A DNA stretch of 20,780 nucleotides from CAZTJA01 sp964613745 (GTDB lineage: Bacteria > Desulfobacterota > Desulfomonilia > Desulfomonilales > Desulfomonilaceae), in the NCBI GenBank assembly GCA_964613745.1, contig CAZTJA010000053.1, positions 1 through 20,780 of the forward strand, in the 5' to 3' direction. Made by a program: the position numbers and the translations under genes. The notes under the pieces are model-generated. The model was not told the origin of the DNA. It saw nothing but the letters and a program-made list of their open reading frames with translations, and did no database searches. Shown piece after piece: positions 1-7,905 of the stretch (its first letter is position 1; every line of letters starts with the position of its first letter).

Positions 1-2
1 GT

Positions 3-1349
3 ATCCAACAAGTCGGCTTCTACTGCTTCGTCCAGCATTTCCTCACTCATGTAAATGCCTTCCCCGGAGGTATGAATGCCTGCATCTGTAGTATTTTCAG
101 TGAGATCATCCACAAAAGGATTGTCGATCTCGAAATAGTCGGCCGAGTTTGTACACGGTCGGCCAATTTTGATAGGTTCATCGGAAACTTCCGGCGAATT
201 TTCAATCTCGACTCCATCATGCGGTTCCGAGCCTTTTTTCAACTGATCAATCGCCGTTTCAAAGGGAGTGGATTCACCATTCAGAGCACTCGAGCTTTCT
301 TGATCCGCAGTCTTAATTTGATTTGAAGCCGATCCAAGCTCCATTACATCGCTGGAATCTTCGGTCGAATTCTCAGTGATTTCCAAATTGCAATGGGAGA
401 ATTGCAGCGCATTGGCTTGATCATTAGGGCTTTCATAGTCACATTCCGATGTAGCTGACCCACGTTCCGGATTACTGGGAAGTTCTTCTACGGCGAGAGG
501 CGTCACATCCGTTATTTCATCAGCCAATCCGATTCGTTCAAAATGTTCCGTTGAGAAGTGCTCAGCAGATTGAAAGAACGTAACCTTTTCTAAAGATCCG
601 TTGACCGAGTAATCAGCTTGTCCATCTCCATAGTTTGAATTGACGACGATATTTTTAGGCGCACTTCTGGAAACATCCACATTGGCTCGAATGAGAATCG
701 GGATGTCTAACTCCAATTGGGGGTTGATTTCAGTAGGGCCATTGAATTTAGGTTTGCTGCCGTTACCGTTACCGGAAGCCCTGGTGATTTCCTGGTCAGA
801 TGCAGAAAGGACTTCTTCAGATTTCTTGTGTCCATTGTCACAACCGAGATCACTGAGGAAACCTAAGAATTCCGGAGTCCCAGGAATCCTATGCCAGAAC
901 CCGGTGAAGCGTAATGTGCCTGCGGTACTATTCCCAACCCATAGATCATTTCTATGGAGCGTTGCTTTGAATTTACACGGTATGAAATGTCGAAATCCGT
1001 TTTTTGGATCCGAATTCCACGACTCTGAAAAACCGTAACCTCCTGTGGCCATCGCAATTACGCATTCATCAGTATCCGGAATATCAAAGTAGATGAGGTA
1101 GTCACCTGCTGCAACAGTCAACATGAAAGAGGCATTAGCCCAACAGTCTTTCTCCTGCTCACCGAGCTGAGTCCACTTGCTGATTCTCACGACTGTCTGA
1201 AGTTTTGAAAGATTTGCTCCTTCAAAAGAGGAGAAACCAAATCTGGCTCTACCTTTCTGTAGTTCATCGAAAAGCCGAGCATTCCAGTAATCATAGTCCC
1301 CGGAATTTGGTAATAAAGCCCTTATGAGGTAGATTCTGAATGAATTCAT
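3..1349 (-). CDS. Hypothetical protein, C-terminus beyond window edge
   Basis: An uninterrupted minus-strand frame runs from an ATG at 1349 to the window edge, 449 codons with no stop, so the C-terminus is missing. I do not recognise the family. Residues 1-170 look globular, with many aromatic residues and motifs such as DYWNARLFDELQ, AAGDYLIYFDIPD and GFRHFIPCKF. This half faintly recalls PUA/EVE-like nucleic-acid-reader modules found at the N-terminus of some restriction proteins, but that is a weak impression. From about residue 175 it becomes polar, low in complexity and strongly acidic (many E, D, S, N), as in a disordered tail or linker. There is no signal peptide or membrane segment, so it is probably cytoplasmic. 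The ribosome-binding site is weak (AAGGA lies rather far upstream of the ATG). The gene appears to stand alone, with a 290-base gap to the next gene. Confidence 0.75.
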   Translation of the reverse strand, partial: MNSFRIYLIRALLPNSGDYDYWNARLFDELQKGRARFGFSSFEGANLSKLQTVVRISKWTQLGEQEKDCWANASFMLTVAAGDYLIYFDIPDTDECVIAMATGGYGFSESWNSDPKNGFRHFIPCKFKATLHRNDLWVGNSTAGTLRFTGFWHRIPGTPEFLGFLSDLGCDNGHKKSEEVLSASDQEITRASGNGNGSKPKFNGPTEINPQLELDIPILIRANVDVSRSAPKNIVVNSNYGDGQADYSVNGSLEKVTFFQSAEHFSTEHFERIGLADEITDVTPLAVEELPSNPERGSATSECDYESPNDQANALQFSHCNLEITENSTEDSSDVMELGSASNQIKTADQESSSALNGESTPFETAIDQLKKGSEPHDGVEIENSPEVSDEPIKIGRPCTNSADYFEIDNPFVDDLTENTTDAGIHTSGEGIYMSEEMLDEAVEADLLD

Positions 1350-1607
1350 GGGCGAACCACTTTGGTCCTTAAGAAATTTTAAATTACCTAACGTGATTTA
1401 CACCATGCAATATAGATGCCGCACTAATTTTGGAGCTCGTAAAGATGTTTTGTTTGATTTTTTATAATTTTATTCGAATAAAAATGCTCATCGGAATTAA
1501 GTTAGGCCATGAAGGGGTTCTTTTTTGCCGGACGTGGCTCAAGAGGGGGTATTTTTCACCCACATTCAACCGGAATATTAATGGTCGTATCAACAGTTTT
1601 GAAAAGG
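1350..1607. other. Intergenic, AT-rich, no gene seen
   Basis: This stretch separates the partial hypothetical gene from the terminator of the Spy/ZraP-like gene. It is AT-rich with several T-runs and presumably carries the promoter of the minus-strand gene starting at 1349. I could not pick a convincing -35/-10 pair. Confidence 0.4.
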
Positions 1608-1628
1608 AAAGCCGGCGGAACCGGCTTT
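1601..1628 (-). terminator. Terminator of the Spy/ZraP-like gene
   Basis: An 8-bp perfect stem (AAAGCCGG at 1608-1615 with CCGGCTTT at 1621-1628) closes a 5-base loop. Read on the minus strand it lies 11 bases past the stop at 1640 and is followed by CCTTTT, a modest U-tract. Its position and direction fit a rho-independent terminator. Confidence 0.65.
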
Positions 1629-1639
1629 CAATAAGCGAC

Positions 1640-2449
1640 TTACTCCGCATCCATCTCGGAATCATAATCATCATCGTCATAACCATCGGAGGAGCCATAT
1701 CCGTAAACGTAACCAGTGTCGATCATGGCAGACTGTTGAGGAGAACTCGACCTGTTCATATTATCTTGATCATTGTCGGCATCATCATTCATCATACCCA
1801 TTCTTCCCGGATGCATGCCTCGCATCATGCCCATGCCGCGTCCCATCATGCCTTCATTCATCATCCCCTGACCCATCATGCCGTGTCCCATCATTCCATG
1901 GTGCATCATGCCTCTGCCCATTCCTTTGCGCATATGCTTATTGGCGAAAGGACAATTAGAGCACCCCATGGGACAACCTGAAAAACCTGAGGAGTAAATT
2001 TTTTCTCTTTGTTCTGGAGTAAGAAGAGATCGAAATTTTTGTTTGAGTTGTCGCCTTTCTTTCCTCTTTTCATCCATGAGATTCCATATTTCGGTTTGTT
2101 TCTTGTCGATTGCATCAAAATCCGGCTTTTCGGCCAGCCTAAATTCAATCAGTTCAACGCGTCTTTTGCCCAGTTCACATTTGATATTCGCAATTCTGCG
2201 GGCGCTTTCCAGACGCAGCATTTTCGCTTGTTTCTTTTGGTCCGGAGTTAATTCGTCCCACAATCCTTTAAAACGTTTTGTGCGTGAGGAATCAACCGAT
2301 CCATCCGGACCTGTTTGGGAACCGGATCCTCTCTGTTGCATAGTTGTTCCGGCCGTGGAAGACCCCGCCTGCTGAGCAATTGAATCTTGTGCAATCATGA
2401 ACATACTCACAATGAAAGCCAGTGAAAGGACAACAATTCTAGTACGCAT
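1640..2449 (-). CDS. Spy/ZraP-like (LTxxQ) periplasmic protein with Met-rich metal-binding tail
   Basis: A 269-residue protein. Residues 1-25 form a Sec-type signal peptide ending near SIAQQ. Residues 55-140 are helical and charged, with the two LTxxQ motifs of the Spy/CpxP/ZraP family (LTPDQ at 67-71, LTPEQ at 133-137). Family members are periplasmic chaperones or metal-responsive envelope-stress proteins. A Cys cluster follows (C149, C153, C156), then residues 162-210 repeat units such as HGMMGHGMMGQGMM. The tail is very acidic and rich in Tyr, Asp and Ser. Cys plus Met/His repeats suggest binding of copper or another soft metal, which is inference from composition. Usual family members are about 140-170 residues, so the tail is a large addition. 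The start has a good ribosome-binding site (GAGGAGC before ATG 2449). Upstream, TTGAGG and TATGTC 17 bases apart could be a weak promoter. Confidence 0.85.
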   Translation of the reverse strand: MRTRIVVLSLAFIVSMFMIAQDSIAQQAGSSTAGTTMQQRGSGSQTGPDGSVDSSRTKRFKGLWDELTPDQKKQAKMLRLESARRIANIKCELGKRRVELIEFRLAEKPDFDAIDKKQTEIWNLMDEKRKERRQLKQKFRSLLTPEQREKIYSSGFSGCPMGCSNCPFANKHMRKGMGRGMMHHGMMGHGMMGQGMMNEGMMGRGMGMMRGMHPGRMGMMNDDADNDQDNMNRSSSPQQSAMIDTGYVYGYGSSDGYDDDDYDSEMDAE

Positions 2450-2605
2450 AATTAGCTCCTCTCAGAATTTTCTCCATAGGACATAATTTGGACAAAACAG
2501 TTCCTCAACTCCGATGTTGGTCTTTTTTCATCAATGTTAGCTTTGGTAAAGTTTGAGATAGATTGGTGTAAACGAGGAAACAACAGGAGTCGGCATTTTA
2601 GCGTA

Positions 2606-2693
2606 TGGTGCCTGAGGACGGACTCGAACCGTCACGGGGACAAGCCCCAAGGGATTTTAAGTCCCTTGTGTCTACCCATTCCACCACTCAGGC
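2606..2693 (-). tRNA. tRNA-Leu (anticodon UAA), CCA encoded
   Basis: Read on the minus strand, the 7-bp acceptor stem GCCTGAG/CTCAGGC is followed by A73 and an encoded CCA (2606-2608). The anticodon stem AGGGA/TCCCT holds loop CTTAAAA, giving anticodon TAA. The T arm has GGTTCGAGTCC. The long variable arm (GGGGCTTGTCCCC-like) is that of a class II tRNA, as expected for leucine. Confidence 0.95.
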
Positions 2694-2703
2694 AACCGGG
2701 AAA

Positions 2704-2732
2704 ACAATATCAGTTCTTGCGTCGCCATGCAA
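2704..2732 (-). promoter_or_regulatory. Probable promoter of tRNA-Leu
   Basis: On the minus strand TTGCAT (2727-2732) and TATTGT (2704-2709) are separated by 17 bases and end 10 bases before the tRNA 5' end. Both hexamers match sigma-70 consensus at four or five positions. Confidence 0.45.
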
Positions 2733-2762
2733 TTCTAAATCCGCCTGAGAAGCTTCAGACTC

Positions 2763-3116
2763 TTACATTTCAGGATCGGATGGACTTTGAGGCGGTTCCT
2801 TTAACCCTCCGGCAAGTATGTAAATAATGCTCTTATCAGTATTATTGGAAATGTAAAAAGATTCGTGTTCTTTCAGATGTACCGCATGTCCTTTAGGAAG
2901 AATGAGATCTCCAGTTGACGTACCCATCGTCACGGAGCCGTTTATCGCACAAAGGATCTCTTCGTACCCCTCCCCCGGCTTAATAAGTCTATCTGATTCA
3001 TTCGGATCCAGTATTCCATAAATCATGTAACAAGCTCTACTATGTAAATCTTTTTTTCCGAGCACGTATTCTCCACCCATCTCTTCTGCGAGCAAAGCCA
3101 TATCGAACGACTTCAT
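2763..3116 (-). CDS. Small single-domain cupin protein
   Basis: A 117-residue protein with the pattern of a small cupin beta-barrel: a first motif around GEGYEEILCAINGSV, then LILPKGHAVHLKEHESFYI as the second. The usual metal-binding His residues of the first motif are not obvious; His residues occur in the second (AVHLKEHES). It ends in a Pro/Ser-rich tail. Family members range from enzymes to ligand-binding regulators, so no substrate can be named. ATG 3116 is chosen over GTG 3125 because GAGGAG lies 8 bases before it, whereas the GTG overlaps that site. It is divergent from the Hdr operon and shares its 245-base control region. Confidence 0.8.
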   Translation of the reverse strand: MKSFDMALLAEEMGGEYVLGKKDLHSRACYMIYGILDPNESDRLIKPGEGYEEILCAINGSVTMGTSTGDLILPKGHAVHLKEHESFYISNNTDKSIIYILAGGLKEPPQSPSDPEM

Positions 3117-3149
3117 AAAGAGCACTCCTCAAATCAAAATGTGATGGTA

Positions 3150-3155
3150 ATTATA
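3150..3155 (-). promoter_or_regulatory. Possible -10 element for the cupin gene
   Basis: The minus strand carries an exact TATAAT about 34 bases before the cupin ATG. The matching -35 (TTTCCC at 17 bases) is poor, so activator help or another sigma factor is possible. Confidence 0.4.
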
Positions 3156-3199
3156 TGCCAAAACCCTCCGGCGGGAAACTTTGTCCGACTTTATCGTTC

Positions 3200-3228
3200 T
3201 TGACACAACAAGCTCACCGGACTAATAT
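3200..3228 (+). promoter_or_regulatory. Strong sigma-70-type promoter of the Hdr operon
   Basis: TTGACA at 3200-3205 and TAATAT at 3223-3228 are spaced by exactly 17 bases. Transcription would begin near 3235, giving a leader of about 255 bases before hdrB. It is the best-matching promoter in the window and the only one seen ahead of the redox cluster. Confidence 0.7.
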
Positions 3229-3341
3229 GACGTTCGGAGATATCGAGTCCTGGATGTCTCAGGTCATCCCATCGTAATCAAAATAGTAAGAGCAGTTTTG
3301 GAGCGGTCCGCGCATGCTTAAGTACGCCTTTTTACCTCGAA

Positions 3342-3366
3342 CGCATGAGGAAGGAGGATTCATGCG
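3342..3366 (+). promoter_or_regulatory. Leader hairpin presenting a Shine-Dalgarno in its loop
   Basis: CGCATGA (3342-3348) pairs perfectly with TCATGCG (3360-3366). The 11-base loop (3349-3359) contains AAGGAGG. The start codon of the leader ORF (ATG 3362-3364) is inside the 3' arm. The structure would therefore mask the start codon while exposing the ribosome-binding site, a layout compatible with translational control. Confidence 0.4.
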
Positions 3367-3481
3367 GACTTATTGCAGCAGTAGGATTGAGATTGTCCGC
3401 AGGACGCGGGGCCAATCCACAAAACATAATACCCTTTCGGCTTTTTCCCGGCCGCCAATTACCGGGAGCTTCCCGGACTGA
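3362..3481 (+). CDS. Possible leader peptide ORF upstream of hdrB
   Basis: A 39-codon ORF starts with ATG 3362 just after a strong AAGGAGG (4-base spacing) and stops with TGA 10 bases before the hdrB start. The peptide is basic and Ser/Thr/Arg-rich (begins MRTYCSSRIEIVRRTRG) with no recognisable domain. The evidence for translation is the ribosome-binding site and the tight spacing to hdrB, which would allow translational coupling. It could instead be chance within a long leader RNA. Confidence 0.35.
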   Translation: MRTYCSSRIEIVRRTRGQSTKHNTLSAFSRPPITGSFPD

Positions 3482-3491
3482 CGAGGATTAA

Positions 3492-4343
3492 ATGGAATAC
3501 ACATACTATCCCGGATGCACTTTAACCGGTTCCGCAAAGGAGCTGGATGAATCATTTCGGAGTTCTGCAACCAAACTGGGAATAACCCTTAAGGAGCTGC
3601 CCGACTGGACGTGCTGCGGAGCATCCTCGGCTCACATGGTTGACCATTTTTTGGAAGTGGCATTACCGGCGAAGGATTTGTTGACGGCGGAGCGAATGGG
3701 TCGCGATGTAGTCGCACCCTGCGCCGGTTGTCATGTCCGTATGAAGGCATCTTCGAAGGCCATTTTAGCTGATAGGGACTTGCAGAAGAAATTCCCCCTC
3801 AGAGGCGGCATAGACATAATTTCCGGGATCGACATGTTTTACAAACCTGAAGCACTAAAAGCCCTGAAGCAGAAAGTTGTTAGACCATTGAAGGGCTTGC
3901 GTGTAGTGCCCTATTACGGCTGCCTTGCAGTTCGTCCCGTGGAAATAGTTGAACCCGAACACTCGGAAAATCCGATTCAGATGGATAAGATCCTTGAAGC
4001 TCTCGGAGCGGAAGTTTTGAGTTGGCCATACAAAACCGATTGCTGCGGGGGTTCGCTAGCTTTGACCATGACGGATATGGTAGTTAAGCTCTCGGGTAAA
4101 TTGCTGGATATGGCTCGTGATCTGGATGCCGACGCATTAGTGACGATGTGCCCCATGTGTCAGGCAAATCTAGATACCAGACAAGCGGATATTTCCAAAG
4201 CGGTCGGACAAGTTTATTATACACCCATTTTCTTCCTCACCGAATTAATGGGCCTTGCTTTGGGGCATTCCGGCGTCAAGAATTGGTTTTCAAAACATCT
4301 CGTATCGCCCGAATCGATGATGGCTGCAAAAGGTCTGATCTGA
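3492..4343 (+). CDS. hdrB: HdrB-like heterodisulfide reductase subunit (two CCG domains)
   Basis: 283 residues, close to the usual HdrB length. Two complete CCG domains are present: C9, C41-C42, C77-x2-C80, and C144, C184-C185, C220-x2-C223. In methanogen HdrB these two five-Cys sets bind a pair of noncubane [4Fe-4S] clusters that carry out disulfide chemistry. Here the true substrate is unknown; bacterial homologues are assigned to bifurcating complexes acting on other low-molecular-weight thiols or on protein partners. The protein is soluble. The ribosome-binding site GAGG at 3483-3486 supports ATG 3492. It is the first large gene of the operon. No hdrC lies next to it, although hdrC normally accompanies hdrB; the hdrD-like gene at 7902 may supply the missing ferredoxin module. 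Confidence 0.92.
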   Translation: MEYTYYPGCTLTGSAKELDESFRSSATKLGITLKELPDWTCCGASSAHMVDHFLEVALPAKDLLTAERMGRDVVAPCAGCHVRMKASSKAILADRDLQKKFPLRGGIDIISGIDMFYKPEALKALKQKVVRPLKGLRVVPYYGCLAVRPVEIVEPEHSENPIQMDKILEALGAEVLSWPYKTDCCGGSLALTMTDMVVKLSGKLLDMARDLDADALVTMCPMCQANLDTRQADISKAVGQVYYTPIFFLTELMGLALGHSGVKNWFSKHLVSPESMMAAKGLI

Positions 4344-4404
4344 TCTTGATTTCTGAAGAATGCGATCCGAGAAGGTTAGTGCAGGATCGTTTAGGGAGCA
4401 TATA

Positions 4405-7400
4405 GTGAACGGAGAAAAGATCGGCGCAATAATGACCGTCGGCGGTGGAATCGGCGGTGTTCAAGCATCTCTGGATTTGGCTGAATCCGGCTTTAAAGTA
4501 TATCTCGTCGAAGAGAAGCCTTGCATTGGCGGCGTGATGGCGCAGCTTGATAAAACGTTTCCAACAAACGATTGTTCGGCTTGCATCTTCTCGCCCAAAT
4601 TGCAGACCCTAGCCCAAAACCCGAACATAGAAATCCTGGCGTATTCGCTCATCGAAGGTATAGAAGGAGAAGCCGGTAATTTTCGGGTTAAGGTTCGTAA
4701 GAAAGCAAGATATGTTGATCCGGAAAAGTGCACTTCCTGTGGTACCTGCGCAGAAAAATGTCCAACCAAAGTTCCTAATGAATACAACTTTGGTCATGAC
4801 AATAGAAAAGCCATTTACAAAGATTATGCACAAGGAATTCCGTCCGTATACACCATCGATACTGAGCACTGTAGGCTGTTCCAGGGTAAGAAATGTGGAG
4901 TTTGCGCCAAGGTCTGCCCTGCGAAAGCCGTTGACTATGAACAGCAGGACGAAGTAATTGAAATCCCAGTGGGAGCGGTGATCCTCTCTCCCGGCTACGA
5001 ACTTTTCAACACCGAACATGTGTCCGAGTACGGCCATGGCCGAATGCCCAATGTGGTTACCAATCTTGAGATGGAGCGCATCCTCAGTGCTTCGGGACCA
5101 TTCGAAGGAGAAGTGAGGCGGCCGTCGGACGGCAGGCATCCGAAAAAAATTGCATGGATCCAGTGCGTTGCCTCCCGTGACCGGCGCAAGGGAATGCCCC
5201 ATTGCAGCTCCGTTTGCTGCATGGCATCCATTAAAGAAGCCGTCATCGCAAGAGAGCACGACTCGAACATCGAGCCCACCATTTTTTATATGGATATTAG
5301 GGCTTATGGTAAGGATTTCGATAAGTATTACGAAAAGGCCAAGACTCAAGGCGGGGTCAGATTTATCAGATCAATGGTCAGTAGGGTTGTTGAAGACCCC
5401 ATGACGAATGATCTCGAAATCACCTTTCTCGACGAAAAGGGACGACTTGTCACCGAAGTATTCGACATGATTGTCTTGGCAGTTGGTATCAAACCGAGCG
5501 AGTCCACGCTAAGCACGTCACGAAAACTCGGAGTTGCGCTGGAAGAGAACAATTTCTGCGACACCAATACGTTCACACCTGTGGAAACGTCTCGACCCGG
5601 AATTTTTGTTGCAGGGGCTTTTCAGGCCCCCAAGGACATCCCGCAAACGGTAATGGAAGCCTCCGCTGCCGCTGGAGCGGCAATCAGAATGTTGGCTGAG
5701 TCAAGAAATAGTTTGACCGTCAAGAAGCAGTTGCCTCCGGAAAAGAATTTTCTCGGTCAGGATCCGAGAGTTGGCGTGTTTGTATGTAGATGCGGAATCA
5801 ATATTGCTGCAACCGTAAATGTACCCGGAGTAGTTGAACGGATCAAGGACCTGCCGGGAGTCGCATACGCCGGAGAGAACCTGTTTACCTGTTCTCAGGA
5901 TGCTCAGGTTCAAATAAAGAAAATAATAGAAGATCACGATCTCAACCGTGTTATCGTCGCATCCTGCACACCGAGAACTCACCTGCCGCTTTTCCAGGAA
6001 ACGGCCAGAGAAGCAGGACTCAACAAGTATCTGGTCGAAATGGCGAATATTCGTGAGCATTGTTCATGGGTTCACATGCAGGAAAAAGAATTGGCAACGG
6101 ATAAGGCGGTAGATTTGATTCGTATGGCGATAGCACGCACCAAGCTTTTGGAACAGGTTGAGGATCAACAGCTTCCAATGGTGAATTCCGCACTGGTTAT
6201 CGGCGGCGGTGTCGCCGGTATGACTTCGGCGCTCAATATTGCGGATCAGGGTTTTGATGTCACGCTCGTTGAAGCAGGGGACAAGCTGGGCGGCAATGCT
6301 CTAAGTCTTGTCCACACAATGAAAAACGAGCAAGTCGGTCCATTTGTGGATGACTTAATTTCCAAAATATCTTCGAACGAAAAGATTACCATTCTGCAGA
6401 ATGCCGCAGTAAAGGATGTCCAGGGTTTCATTGGTAAGTTCAAGAGTACCGTTGACGTTTCAGGGCAAGACCCCATTGATGTCGAGCACGGAGTAACAGT
6501 CATTGCGACTGGAGCAACTGAATGGAAACCAGACATCTACGGATACGGAACGGATCCTCGAATTCGGACGCACTTAGAAATGAGTTCCGCAATGCGGGCT
6601 CATGACTCCGGAGTCATGAATGCCGGGACCACCGTGTTTATCCAGTGCGTTGGTTCGAGATGCCAGGAGCGTCCATGGTGCAGCAAAGTGTGCTGCAATC
6701 ACTCCATAATGGATTCGATCGCAATTAAAGAGGCCAATCCGAAGAGCAAGGTGTATGTCTTATACCGCGATATTCGAACCTTCGGACTTAATGAACCTTA
6801 CTATGAAAAAGCCCGCAGACTCGGTGTTATTTTCGTTCGATACGAGACGACGAATCCGCCCGTCGTAGAAGCAGGCAATAAGATATCCGTCAAAGTTCCC
6901 GACCTTATCCTTGGCGGATCAATGCACATTGCTGCTGATAATGTAGTTCTTGCGGCCGCAATTATTCCCAACGAGATCAACAAAGAGCTTGCAAGAATGT
7001 ACAAGGTATCCACCAATGAGGATGGATACTTCCTGGAAGCTCACATGAAGCTGCGCCCCGTAGATTTTGCCACAGACGGAGTGTTCCTCGCAGGACTTGC
7101 TCATTATCCAAAGCCCCTGGATGAGACAATTGCGCAAGCCGAAGCCGCAGGATCACATGCGGCTCAGGTGTTGGCAAGAGGTTTTGTGGAAGCTTCGGGG
7201 ATGGTCTCGGTAGTGGACCAATCCATGTGCCGGGGCTGCGGTCGATGTGTGGATGTTTGCCCCTTCCATGCGCCCGAACTGGTGGAAATCAGTGTAGGGA
7301 TGTATGTTTCCCAGGTGAATCCTGCATTGTGCAAGGGTTGCGGAGCATGCGCCGTCGCATGTCCTACAGGAGCTGCTGCAGTGCGCCATTTCAAAGATGA

Positions 7401-7437
7401 TCAAATCGGCGAAATGATCGATGCGGCCCTTGCCTAA
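4405..7437 (+). CDS. hdrA: Double-length HdrA (HdrA-N fused to HdrA-C), Cys form
   Basis: About 1010 residues; canonical HdrA is about 650. HdrA is the FAD subunit thought to perform flavin-based electron bifurcation. The N-terminal half has a thioredoxin-reductase-like FAD fold (VGGGIGGVQASLDLAESG), the Fe-S motif PTNDCSACIFSPKL (C57, C60), and a two-cluster ferredoxin insert (CTSCGTCAEKCP, CGVCAKVCP). The second half begins VGVFVCRCGIN, the usual HdrA N-terminus. It continues with VASCTPRTH, a second FAD fold (VIGGGVAGMTSALNIADQG) and a C-terminal two-cluster ferredoxin (CRGCGRCVDVCP, CKGCGACAVACP). I choose GTG 4405, 15 codons after the first in-frame ATG (4360), because GGGAG sits 6 bases before it and the encoded N-terminus matches the paralogue at 9115. 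Both halves resemble the separate genes at 9115 and 10560. Confidence 0.93.
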   Translation: MNGEKIGAIMTVGGGIGGVQASLDLAESGFKVYLVEEKPCIGGVMAQLDKTFPTNDCSACIFSPKLQTLAQNPNIEILAYSLIEGIEGEAGNFRVKVRKKARYVDPEKCTSCGTCAEKCPTKVPNEYNFGHDNRKAIYKDYAQGIPSVYTIDTEHCRLFQGKKCGVCAKVCPAKAVDYEQQDEVIEIPVGAVILSPGYELFNTEHVSEYGHGRMPNVVTNLEMERILSASGPFEGEVRRPSDGRHPKKIAWIQCVASRDRRKGMPHCSSVCCMASIKEAVIAREHDSNIEPTIFYMDIRAYGKDFDKYYEKAKTQGGVRFIRSMVSRVVEDPMTNDLEITFLDEKGRLVTEVFDMIVLAVGIKPSESTLSTSRKLGVALEENNFCDTNTFTPVETSRPGIFVAGAFQAPKDIPQTVMEASAAAGAAIRMLAESRNSLTVKKQLPPEKNFLGQDPRVGVFVCRCGINIAATVNVPGVVERIKDLPGVAYAGENLFTCSQDAQVQIKKIIEDHDLNRVIVASCTPRTHLPLFQETAREAGLNKYLVEMANIREHCSWVHMQEKELATDKAVDLIRMAIARTKLLEQVEDQQLPMVNSALVIGGGVAGMTSALNIADQGFDVTLVEAGDKLGGNALSLVHTMKNEQVGPFVDDLISKISSNEKITILQNAAVKDVQGFIGKFKSTVDVSGQDPIDVEHGVTVIATGATEWKPDIYGYGTDPRIRTHLEMSSAMRAHDSGVMNAGTTVFIQCVGSRCQERPWCSKVCCNHSIMDSIAIKEANPKSKVYVLYRDIRTFGLNEPYYEKARRLGVIFVRYETTNPPVVEAGNKISVKVPDLILGGSMHIAADNVVLAAAIIPNEINKELARMYKVSTNEDGYFLEAHMKLRPVDFATDGVFLAGLAHYPKPLDETIAQAEAAGSHAAQVLARGFVEASGMVSVVDQSMCRGCGRCVDVCPFHAPELVEISVGMYVSQVNPALCKGCGACAVACPTGAAAVRHFKDDQIGEMIDAALA

Positions 7438-7476
7438 GTCAATGCGTATACGTGAAAATCTCTATCGGAGTCTCAA

Positions 7477-7905
7477 ATGAGTACCGAATATGTACCGAAG
7501 ATAATAGCTTTTGCTTGCAACTGGTGTTCTTATGCCGGCGCTGATTTGGCCGGTGTTGGGCGCATGCAATACCCACCCAGTATAAGACTTATACGTATGA
7601 TGTGCTCGGGAATGCTCACGCCAACCTACATACTCAAGGCTTATGAAAAAGGCGCCGATGGCGTTTTGGTAACCGGTTGACACATCGGAGAATGCCATTA
7701 CCTGGAAGGTAATGAAAAGGCCTTGAAAGTAATTGAAAAGACGAGAAAAATGATGAAATTGCTCGGCATTGAGGACGCCAGACTCAAACGTGAGTGGGTT
7801 TCCGCATCCGAAGGAACACGATTTGCCGAAATAATACGTGATTTTACCGAAGATCTGCGCAAATTAGGGAAAAATCCACTCGTTAAACGGGAGACGGCGG
7901 CATGA
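7477..7905 (+). CDS. mvhD: MvhD-like Fe-S subunit, selenoprotein (Sec68)
   Basis: A 142-residue protein if the in-frame UGA at 7678-7680 is read as selenocysteine. Before it is the MvhD [2Fe-2S] region (ACNWCSYAGADLAGVGRMQY, then MCSGML). The UGA lies in VTG-U-HIGECHYLEGN, where other family members have Cys. After it comes a normal MvhD C-terminal helix region with WVSASEGTRFAEII. In methanogens MvhD (VhuD) passes electrons from hydrogenase to HdrA, and Sec forms are known in Methanococcus and in Geobacter BamF. A 7-bp hairpin starts 15 bases after the UGA. GGAG is 6 bases before ATG 7477. The stop overlaps the next start (ATGA at 7902-7905). A second paralogue lies at 12249, with Sec at the same residue. 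Confidence 0.93.
7678..7714 (+). promoter_or_regulatory. Sec UGA codon and SECIS hairpin in mvhD copy 1
   Basis: UGA at 7678-7680 is followed by cattacc (7696-7702), loop tggaa, and ggtaatg (7708-7714), a perfect 7-bp stem. The loop begins 22 bases after the UGA and has G as its second base. Both fit the published bacterial SECIS pattern. Confidence 0.85.

Noticed and set aside
640..1038. Plus-strand 132-codon ORF
   Set aside because: Antisense to the continuous minus-strand frame 1349-3, with no family likeness and no ribosome-binding site.
1430..1981. Plus-strand His-rich ORF (HH repeats)
   Set aside because: It is the antisense of the Met-Gly repeat of the Spy/ZraP-like gene; it lacks a ribosome-binding site and the real gene has a signal peptide and family motifs.
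2534..2827. Plus-strand 97-codon ORF
   Set aside because: It runs through tRNA-Leu and the cupin 3' end, so it is a chance frame.
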